A stretch of 64,000 bases of DNA from Clavaria fumosa. Lineage: Eukaryota; Basidiomycota; Agaricomycetes; Agaricales; Clavariaceae. The DNA lies in assembly GCA_951802425.1 (NCBI GenBank), contig OX637795.1, forward strand, positions 3,948,501 through 4,012,500, in the 5' to 3' direction. Shown here one piece after another: positions 34,790 to 44,516 of the stretch. The notes under the pieces were generated by a model. It was not told the DNA's origin. It made no database searches and worked only from the letters and a program-made list of their open reading frames with translations. The position numbers and the translations under genes are program-made. The first letter of the stretch is position 1. The number at the start of each line of letters is the position of its first letter.

Positions 34790-37700
34790 TCTAATACGCC
34801 CATTGCTTCCCAGTCCTCCCAATCTTTCCTCATAAAGACACAAATACCAGATTTCGGCTCGATTCTCCTAAATACTCTTGTGGACTGCGGCGCATCCATG
34901 AATTTTATCGATTCAGCACTTGCAAACACCCGTCCAAACCTCCTAATACCACTCCCACAACCCCTACCGCTTCAATATTTCGACGGAAGTTCCTCTAGAT
35001 CCAATATAACCCACTACGTCCTCGCTAATACAAAATTTCCTGACGATACTATCCAACCCATTAAGTTCCTTGTCACTAAGACCCATCCTCTCACCCCTGT
35101 GGTTCTAGGACTCGATTGGTTGTGAACCTGGAACCCTAGGATCGATTGGACCAACCTCACTTTCAGTTTCGGACAGACAGCCCGCTCCACGACTATCCCT
35201 CTCACTCTTTTGGATGCGAAACCCCCAAGTAAACCTTCCCCTGACCTCGCGAATTCGGCACCGAAACCCTCTAAACCCCCGCAAGTTCAATTGGTCAAGG
35301 CCACCACGCTTTGTCAATTGGAACAACAAGGAGAATTTATAGGTCTCCTATACTTCCAACCCGCGAGCAACCCCTATGACGACGAATCCATACTCGCGAG
35401 TTCCGCGACCACTCAATCCCCTCCGAAACCCGAAGAAACAGTCCCGCACGAGTATCACGACTTCCTGGACATCTTTTCTGAAGATCTAGCCCGGGAATTA
35501 CCTCTGCACCGCGACTACGACCACCGAATTGAAATTGAGGAAGGCGAAACACCTCCTCACGGGAAGCTGTACAACATGTCAGAAGTGGAGTTAAAGACGT
35601 TAAAAGATTATTTGGACGACATGTTGGACAAAGGCTTCATTCGGCCATCGAAATCCCCCACAGGTGCACCGGTACTCTTTGCGAAGAAGAAAGATGGAAG
35701 CCTTCGCCTCTGCGTCGACTATCAAGGTCTCAACAAGATCACCCGCAAAAATCGCTACCCCATTCCTCGAATTGAGACCCTCGTCGACCAATTACGCTTG
35801 GCCAAAATCTACTCGAAGATCGACCTCCGTGTTGGGTATAACAACGTGAGGATAGCTGAAGGAGACAAGTGGAAAACTGCGTTCCGCACTCGCTACGGCG
35901 CGTTCGAATATCTTGTCATGCCATTTGGACTCACGAATGCACCTGCGACCTTTCAGCACCTTATGAACGATATCTTTCACGATCTGGTCGACGTCAACAT
36001 AGTAGTCTACCTCGACAACATCTTAATCTACTCGGACAACCTCGAAAAGCATCGCGACCACGTCCGAGAGGTCCTACGACATCTATGCAAGGCAGACTTA
36101 CATGCACAACCCGAGAAGTGTGATTTCCACACCACGATGGTCAAATACCTTGGAGTTATAGTGTCCCCCGACGGAATTGCCATGGATCCTTCAAAAATAC
36201 AGGCCATTCTAAGTTGGACCATACCCACGAAGATCCACGACCTTCAGAGCTTTTTAGGCTTTGCTAATTTCTATTGAAGATTCATAGATAACTATTCCGG
36301 CATCGTTATTCCACTTACGCGACTCCTCCGCAAGGATACGCCTTGGAAATGGAGTCCACGATGCCAAGAAGTCTTTGATATCCTCAAACAAGCCTTTACC
36401 GAAGCTCCCGTCCTCCGGCACTACGACCCTGATTACCCCATTACGCTCGAATGCGACGCTTCCGACTATGCGATAGCGGCCATTCTCTCTCAAACCGATC
36501 CCGCGACTAACAAGCTACATCCCATTGCTTTCCACGCACATACAATGATCGCCGCAGAGCTCAACTACGACATTTATGACAAAGAGCTCCTCGCGATACA
36601 TGATGCATTCAAGCAATGGAGAGCGTACCTTGAAGGCGTGCGATACCAAATTCAGGTCTTTTCAGACCACAATAACTTATGTTATTTCACCACCACGAAG
36701 CAACTCAGCCGTCGACAAGCCCGCTGGGCAGAGTACCTTTCCAGTTTCGACTATGTAATTCATTATCGAGCAGGAAAGCTAGGCGCGAAGCCAGATGCCC
36801 TCACGTGATGACCCGACGTCTAACCGAAGAAATCCGACCAACCCGTGACCAATGCACAAAACAATAAGGTCACGATACCACTGGAATTACTTCGAGCAGC
36901 TGTCATCCTCAACGAAGAAGCCCTGATTTCGCGAATTCGACACGCTCCTCGCGACTCCTACTTCTCCAAGAAAACACAGGCGCTTCACAAGGTCGCGACA
37001 AGGCGTTCTCGCTCTTGCCCAATGGCTCACTACTACTTTGTAACAGTAAAATATACGTCCCCGATCACGACTCCCTCCGATTCGATATCTTATGCTCCAA
37101 TCACGACCATAAACTACGAGGACATCCAGGTATAAGAAAGACAACCCAGCTAATAAACAGGTTGTTTTTCTGGCCAGGACTCCGAAAGGACGTAACCGTC
37201 TACGTCCGTGGTTGTCACACCTGCGCAAGGGCAAAACCCGTCCGGCACAAACCCTACGGACTCCTCAAGCCCTTACCCATAGGCGAGCGACCTTGGTCTT
37301 CGATTTCGATGGACCATATCAAAGCCCTCCCCCTCTCCGCGACCTTTGACTCGATTCTCGTTGTCATCTGCCGACTTACGAAACAAGCAATCTTTATCTC
37401 CACCAACACTACCGACACCGCGAAAGAGTTAGCTCAACATTTTGTCACCCATGTCTTCTCAAAGCATGGGCTACCTGCAGACATAGTGTTGGATAGAGGA
37501 AGATTATTCGTTTCTAAGTTTTGGTCTTCGTTATGTCAGGCTTTGGATATTACTTCAAATCTTTCCACAGCCTATCATCCTGAGACTGACGGACAAACCG
37601 AACGAGTCAACCAGATCTTGGAGCAATATATACAAATCTATACGAACTACCAGCAGGACGACTGGACCCACCAACTTCCGCTTGCTGAGTTCGTATACAA

Positions 37701-38373
37701 CAACACCCCCCACAGCGCGACTGGTGTCTCCCCGTTCTTCGCGAACAAGGGATACCACCCAAGACTCACGATTTCCCTCGAAGGGATACCTGCGCATGAA
37801 GCACACATGGTCACAACTGATCTCAAGATGCTCCATCAGCACTTATGAGATCAACTCAAGGTTGCGAATGAGGCCTACTCGCGCTTTGCGGACAGGAAGA
37901 GAGAGGTTACACCGGACTGGAAAGAAGGAACAAAGGTGTGGTTAGACTTACGGAATGTGAAGACAAAGAGACCGATGAAGAAATTGGACTCGAAACGAGC
38001 CGGACCTTTCCCCATACTTGCAAAAGTTTCGACTCACGCATATCGTCTCCAGTTACCGAAATCGATGCGAGAAATTCACGATGTTTTCCACGTTTCGTTA
38101 CTCGAGAAGGTCTACAACGATGCTTTCCCCCAGCGGCAACAGCAACCCCCACCCCCTATCGAGGTCGATGGCGAACAACATTATGAAGTCGCCAACATAC
38201 TAGATTCTCGAAGGAGGGGTAGGAAAGTGCTTTACCTCGTACGATGGGAAGGTTACGGACCCAAGGATGACACCTGGGAACCAATAGAATCACTTTCTGG
38301 CTCGAAGGAACTCCTCAAGGACTTCCACGCGACCTACCCGGAAAAACCTCGCGCAACTCGCGCAACTCAATAA
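34790..38373 (+). pseudogene. Element E pol with multiple stops
   Basis: Domain order is protease (VDCGASMNFIDSAL near 34880), RT (GLTNAPATFQHLMNDIF, VVYLDNILIYSDNLEKH), RNase H (DASDYAIAAILSQ, VFSDHNNLCYF), integrase (GHPGIRKTTQLINRLFFW, CHTCARAK, MDHIKALP, DGQTERVNQILEQY) and chromodomain (YLVRWEGYGPKDDTWEP, near 38230). In-frame TGA codons at 35123, 36275, 36806, 36809 and 37846 all stand where relatives have Arg (CGA). A TAA lies at 36821 and a frameshift between about 36965 and 37015. RT has YLDN instead of YxDD. E cannot move on its own. Confidence 0.88.
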
Positions 38374-38471
38374 TTTTCCTCGCCTCTTTCTTGTTTTTTC
38401 TTCACTTTCTCACTTCGGACTTCACAGCAATTCATATATACGCAATAAAAATACAACAAGAAAATTTCTAT

Positions 38472-40513
38472 CTACTGGTCGCAAGCTTTTTCCTTCCCCT
38501 TTCGCAACCCTTCTGCTCCTTCCCCGCCTTCCACACTCGCGACTTCTTCTTCCTCTCCCCCCTTATCCTCCTTTCCAACCACGGGACCCTTCAACTCCAC
38601 ACCCCACTGGTCCACCCTCGGGAGATCCAATAGTTCCCTCCGCACGCGACGTTGCTCCTGCTCCGCCCATTTCTCCACCCATGGCGGGAGCTCTTGAGGC
38701 GGCTTCAGCAAGAGGTCTTCGTAGGCAAAGAAGACCGTTTCGAGGCCTCGTCGTCCTCGAAATCGAGCCTCGCGGAGCTCGCTGACCATCGTCGCACACC
38801 GACTGCGCAATTCTAGAAACAAACCATCAGCCCATCGTCAAGAATACGAAATCTGCGATGACTTACCTTGTTCCTGCTCCCTCGACGCCGATAACTCCCC
38901 CTCCATCTTCCCTACAGTCGCGAACAATCCTATAAAAAAGACACGAATTAGTTCGTTTTATACTCACGACTGTAGAACTTACTGTGTTCCAACTCCTCCG
39001 CCTCCGCGAGCCTACGCTGAAGCTCCTCCAGTTCAATCCTTTGATCTAGATAAACAGGAGAATCAGTTAGAACGTCGCGAGGTGAAATTATGACTTAACG
39101 GCCCATTCCTTTTTCACCGTCGCGATTACCCCCTTTACTTCCTCAAATCCTTCGCGAGTCTTTCCTGTCGACGCCAACCACTCTACGGGCAAATTAGCTT
39201 ATTTCACACTCGCAAGAGTTGACTTACCTTCTTTCTCCTTCTTCAAATCCTTTACTTCGCGACACGAGTCCCTCAATTTGGTCTCCTGGTCTGAGGAAAC
39301 AAGGAAATTACTTTGTGACATGGTAAAACAAGTGAATACTTACCTTCCCAGTCACCCTCAAGCACCTCGAAATCCCTCTCCACCTCCACTATCCGCGCCC
39401 TCAATTTTGCGATCTCCGCATCCACCTCCTCCCTCCCTTTCCCTGCCAACATGCGAATTCAGTAAAAACACGAAAAGCCAGGGAGCATTGGACACTTACC
39501 TTTGTCACCCCTCCGCAATGCTACCAACTCGCGTTTCGCTACCGCCAGCTCTGCATCCAACTCCGTCTCCCAATGTGACTTGTATACCCACGCAATCTTC
39601 TGCATGGGTTCCGCGACTTGCTGATGGAGCGTCACGAGCTCCCTCTCGAGATTGACCCTTGGGACCAAGGTCCCCGCAACCTTCCCTCCCTCCTCCACCA
39701 ACTCCCTTGACGACACCGGTTTCGCGACTCGCCTTTTTGTCGATGGACCGGGTGTCGGGGACCGCGACTGAGCCCTGGTTTGTTTCCCGTGAGTCGGCTG
39801 GGTAGGAGTCCCCGGGACAGACAGGGTAGCATACCCTGCCCCCACTTGACTTGTGACCTTCGGAGTCGCCACCCCCAGCGTTTCCGACCCTTCGGCGCGC
39901 TTCAGCGCCTCGTCGACCCGCACGTCATCCCAACCGTATTCATTTTTGACGTGCCATCGCCGAAATTCTTGGACCCAGGAACATTTGCTGTGGTCCTCTG
40001 TGCACTGGCGACACTTGCCGGCAGTGCTACGCACACACTGCCGGCCCTTTGCGACACAATTGTCGCAGTCCTGTGTTTTAACAATTAGAAGGGACAAGTG
40101 GAACGAGAAATACTATTACACACCTCGCGCTCCCTCTCGTTCCACTCCTTATTCTCCTTCACTGACCCGATTTTCTTCCAAGCTTTTAGAAATTCTGCGG
40201 GCGACGGGTGAGCCCCACCCACGACTTCGCCCCTTATTCCACTAGGGCCCGCAACATTTTCTTCCGCCCGACTTGGGCCTGCGATGTCGCTCCTCATTTC
40301 GCTAGAGCCCGCAACCTTGCCCTTCTTCTTTTCACGCCCCACGGTTTCTTCGCGAAGACGCGCGCATCACTCTTGCTCGGCCTTTTGGTGGGCCAACATC
40401 TCGGCCAGCGCCTCTTTGTCGCGGCTAGCCTCACCCCTTTTGAACTCCTCGTATTCACGCATTTCGTGTTCAAGTTGGGTTCCAGTGTGTTTGAGGACGT
40501 TGGAGGAGACCAT
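38472..40513 (-). CDS. Antisense spliced gene: Zn2Cys6-like, coiled-coil protein
   Basis: The gene lies between pol and the 3' LTR, opposite to pol. Exons: 40513-40124, 40070-39500, 39442-39344, 39290-39228, 39182-about 39099, 39045-38983, 38929-38867, 38812-38472; stop TAG. Introns are 45-57 nt, and five begin gtaagt. Together they give about 427 residues. Exon 2 opens with a cluster spaced C-x2-C-x6-C-x7-C-x2-C-x6-C (CDNC...KCRQC...KC), the spacing of fungal Zn2Cys6 domains, at about residues 131-160. A Ser/Pro/Thr linker follows, then a charged coiled coil. Exons 4, 6 and 7 are each 63 nt in phase 1, i.e. three heptads. Two lesions are visible: a TGA at 40367-40369 in exon 1 (CGA-type) and a damaged donor after exon 5 (ttaagt). 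Role unknown; a DNA-binding or regulatory function is only inferred from the cysteine pattern. Confidence 0.7.
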
Positions 40514-40629
40514 GATGGTTGAACTTAGAGGAAAATTTCGAGTGTCGTGACCTGATCAACAAACATCGTGCTGACTAACAGTCACATGACCTCCACTCTC
40601 GCAGGGCTCGAGGCTTGAAGGGGGGGTAA

Positions 40630-42043
40630 TGTCAGGACCCATCCATTTTTCCTCAACATAACAACTCTATCACCACTCATGGACCTCCTGACGTTCCCCT
40701 ACCACCTCGCGAACCCCCCTACACTCTTCCGAAACCCGCTATCAACTTCCGAACACCTCTCAGGCCTCCATCATCTCCTCACGACACTCGCAATCATACC
40801 ACCATACTCGCGTCACCTCCCGCCACCTCACCTTACGCGTACTCACCGCCGGACCCACTATTCGATGCTCAACATGCTCTTACACGACTCCTGCAGTGGC
40901 ACGTGACTTGCCGCACGGCACACCGGCGCTACTCGCGTTACTCGCGTTACCAGTGTTACTCACGTGACATACCGCCCAAAGACCGCCCAAGGTCACCTGC
41001 CTCACCAGCGCCATCCACATGACCGCTCACCTGACCGCGCGACCTTAACGATGAAACGCGCCACCGGCAGTCAAGCTGTGTATCCTTTCAAATTATGTTC
41101 TCCCTTCTTCTCAGTCATCTATAACTGCGTTAGCCCTGGACCAAGCCCCTCTGCCCAGTCATAGTTACACATACGCTTATTTAGTTAGGTCGTGACCCAT
41201 GACCGGTCACGTCCGCGACCTTACCTATGCTTAGTTTACCCCTCGCGATCTTAGTAGAACACGCGCACGGTCACTCTACAACTAGTTATACCCCATACTA
41301 CTATAGTCTTGTCGCCTGGCGCTCTCTGTACTTTCCCTTTCTTGTCATACTCCCTGCACGTATGTATATATAAGGTCTCGCATGTACTTATGGTACTCTA
41401 GACTTGATATTGACGCACATTGGTTTAAGCTTGAGGCTAGTACGCCCTTTGAGCTTGGAACCATCGCGATTGATAGGTCTTGTCTCTCTTGGTGACCACA
41501 AGATCGTCAAGACACACTCTACTCTGTTCTAACTCACCCTCTGCGCTCCTACAACTCGCGCGATCTAAGTATTCTCTATTATTCATCTTGGTACTGATCT
41601 TGGAACCCTACAGGTTCTCCCGTCGGTTGGCAAAGTCATCGCCTTCACCGACACATTTCTCAACACCGTCGCGACCACCACGACCCTTCCAGTATTCTCT
41701 ATTTCTTTCACCTTGTCTTTTTCCTTCTCTATGCTTTGTCGGTCGACCTCGCGACCTTCTCAGCATTACCACTTTCTCCCACCTCGTCTATTCCTTTCTT
41801 CACGCTTCATCGGTCAACTTCGTGACCCTCTCAGCATCACCCATTTCCCCCTTCCTTGTCAATTTCCTCCTTTACGCTTCACCTACCGACTTCGCGACCT
41901 TCCCAATGACACGTCTTCGCAACCTTCCGGGACCAAGCATTCTTGACTGTGCTCAACAGTTGATTGGTCTTAGCGAGTTTCCAGCATAGGTCACCAACAA
42001 GTCGATCTCCGGCACTACTATCGAGACAGGACAGGCCCTAACA
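40630..42043 (+). repeat. Element E 3' LTR
   Basis: This is the second long LTR, preceded by ggcttgaagggggggtaa and followed by gtggc. The antisense gene starts 116 bp before it, so its promoter may lie in or beside this LTR. Confidence 0.9.
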
Positions 42044-42235
42044 GTGGCTTAAGCAGAAGACTACCTTGTGGAAGTCCATCAGGTACTTGGCCTCGTTTAC
42101 TTGGAATTCCAGATGCAGGCTTCTCAAAAAGGTCTGGAACTCCTCCCTCTTTCCAGAGTACATGGTGATCTTTAGGGAGAAAGTGGCAGGGGCGAGGGGT
42201 GGTGCTGGTTCCGGTGCAGGTGCGGTGTCCACCAT
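42044..42235 (-). pseudogene. Element H gag, N-terminal part
   Basis: The frame begins at 42235 (MVDTAPAPEPAPPLAP) and runs through YSGKREEFQTFLRSLHLEF to KVVFCLSH, where element E interrupts it. Removing E and one gtggc joins it in frame with EGYATEWANQ at 31238 and below. This fixes H as an older Ty3 element in minus orientation. Confidence 0.8.
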
Positions 42236-43364
42236 GTCTTAGTCGGGTTGTAGGTAGATTCGAGGGGGTTCTGCGAAAATGTTGATATGTAGCCTATCTT
42301 CTAGGCTGAGAAAGGTGAGGTTGGTTTGGGCATGTGCAGAGCAGTGTGGCACTTCTGGTACTGGGTCTGTCTGAACCCCAACGGAGTAATGGGTAAGTTC
42401 TTCAAGAGTGCTTTGGTAGTTGCTTTCACTAGAAAAGCTTTCAAGATCTTTGTCCCCTCATAGGAGCTCAGTAAGTTCATCTTTGTTTCTTTGTTTCTCA
42501 GCTAAAACATCTAGCTGTTCCAGCAGGCTGCATCGGAAAGTACGCCACTCGATGGAATGCTTGTGGGACAAAGGGTTGTTTTGGAATGGATCTTCTCATG
42601 TAAAGATCCTCTTGCTGGCAAAATGGCATTGGAACAATAATGCAGTTACTTCTGAATGTCTCAGGTAGTGGAAGTCACCATAGCTTCCTCCAGGCATATT
42701 CGGCGGTGTCAGTTGTTCAAAGTCAGTCTCAATATCTAGTCCCAGGAGAGCCTTTCTCCTGATGGATCATTCATATGCTGTCCAAAAGTGCGCCAGTCTG
42801 TCTTCTCAGGATACACGAGTCTTGCTTCGACTCAGGCAGGGTGGAGAGTGCCTAGGTCCAAAGAGGTAGGCAGTGGGAGAGGTTGTTACTTGTCACAAAG
42901 AGCAATGCAACTTCTGTGCATTTGAGGGAACCTGGTTCGTGGCTTGGCCAAATAAAAGCACAAGGTTGTATTGGAAGAGGAGTCACAACCTAAGGAGACT
43001 ACACTACAAGAGTCCATGTTTATATAGCATGTAATGTGAGGTATGAGTCATAATTGGAAAGGGGGCAGTGCATTGCATGAGTCATACATGAGGGATACAC
43101 AAGGGACTGGCGAGGCAGCACCACATGGGGTGGTGACAAGGAAAAGGAGGAGGGAGCATGTGGGTAGGGGCAGGGGTGGTGGTGATGGCATGAGAGGCAG
43201 TGTGGTTGGGGGAGTCATGTGGAGTAAGAAGGGGTGGGAATTCTTACACATGTACTTGGCCATCAGCAAAGCTTCCTCTCATAGCTGTTTCCTTCTTGGA
43301 CAACTTGCCAAACAGTGTTCTGGTTAATCCCTTGCCTAGGCCATGGTTATTCATTTCTACTTGT
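42236..43364 (-). mobile_element. Element H leader and probable 5' LTR
   Basis: Upstream of the H gag the minus strand shows a leader (42236-42707) with no clear gene. A TG...CA-bounded candidate LTR follows (42708-43364 on the plus strand: tgtcagttgttc...tctacttgtca) with a TATA-like gctatataaac on the minus strand near 43026. There is no second LTR to compare, so the borders are inferred. Confidence 0.4.
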
Positions 43365-43647
43365 CATGCCATGTAAAATACAGTGTATAATTACAATATG
43401 CAAATGATTCATACAGCCCATTGGTGCTTCTGGGTGTAATCAGCCCACATTGCCTGTGCAATTGCAATGTCAAGGACAATGAGGATGAAAGCTAAGAAAT
43501 GTTTAGGAACAAGAGATGATAATATTTGAACTGAGGACCAGGGAAATACATGTGGGATCTTATACTGCAAGGATAGAAGTATACATGTAGGAGCACTCTG
43601 AAACATAGTATATGTATCAAATTTCAAGGAGGGTTTCACCACTCATG
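43365..43647. other. Flanking DNA without recognised features
   Basis: AT-rich sequence between the probable H LTR and the solo LTR. No gene or repeat recognised. Confidence 0.5.
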
Positions 43648-44214
43648 TGTTAGGGCCTGTCCTGTCTTGTAAGTAATGCCAAAGGTCGACTTGTTGGTGA
43701 CTGATCTTGGAAACTCACTAAGACCAGTCAACTGTTGAGCACAGTCAAGAATGCTCAGTCCCGGAAGGTCGCGAAGACGTTGGGAAGGTCGTGAAGTTGG
43801 TAGACGAAGTGTAGAGAAGGAAAAAGATGAGTTGAGAGAAATGGATAACGCTGAGAAGGTCGTGAAGTTGACCGATGAAGTGTGAGGAAAGAAACAGACA
43901 AGGAGGGAGAAATAGACGATGTTGAGAGTGTCGCAGGTAGTCATGACGATGTCAAGAGGTGTATCGGTGAAGGCAATGACTTTGCCAACTGATGAGAAAA
44001 CCTACGGAGTTCGAGGAATCAGTACCAAGACAAAGGAAAGGAAATACTTAAGGCGCACAAGTTGTATGAGCATGGAGAATGAGTTAGAATGAAGCAGAGT
44101 GTGTCTTGGTGTTGTTGAGGTCACCAAGTGAGACAAGACCTATCAATCGCAGTGGTTCCAAGCTCAAAGGGCATAATAGCCTCAAGCTTAAACCAAAGTG
44201 CATCAATATCAAGT

Positions 44215-44505
44215 TATCAGACTGGGTCTCACACAACTTAAGCGTAAGGTCATGACGACAATACTAAGATAAAGGGAAAAGAGTACAAAAAAGGAAAAGC
44301 GAAAGTACTTATAGCGAACGCTTCGGCACTTGCCGACTTTCCCACGCTCGGACCCTCGGATCACGTGATGCGCCCAGGCCCCAGGTCATGTGATCTTACA
44401 TGATTACATAATCCGACCCAGCCACAGGTCATGTGACCTTCCGACAACCCTCCCCAGTTTCTCCACAACTGCACTTTGGGATGGCTTACATAAGCGATCC
44501 TAACA
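44215..44505 (-). repeat. Element C 3' LTR
   Basis: On the minus strand it starts TGTTAGGATCG and ends CAGTCTGATA. Its sequence is the same as 49540-49830. Confidence 0.93.
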
Positions 44506-44516
44506 TCACCCCCCTC

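Larger units (their letters stand above)
31239..42043 (+). mobile_element. Ty3 chromovirus element E with antisense accessory gene
   Basis: LTRs are at 31239-32655 (1417 bp) and 40630-42043 (1414 bp), TGTCAGGACC...CCTAACA, flanked by the duplication gtggc (31234-31238 and 42044-42048). Internal order: self-priming site, gag (32712-34715), pol with several stops (about 34790-38373), then a 2.2-kb region carrying a spliced gene on the opposite strand, and the purine tract gaagggggggtaa. The extra gene makes it unusually long for a Ty3 element. E inserted into gag of element H. Confidence 0.93.
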
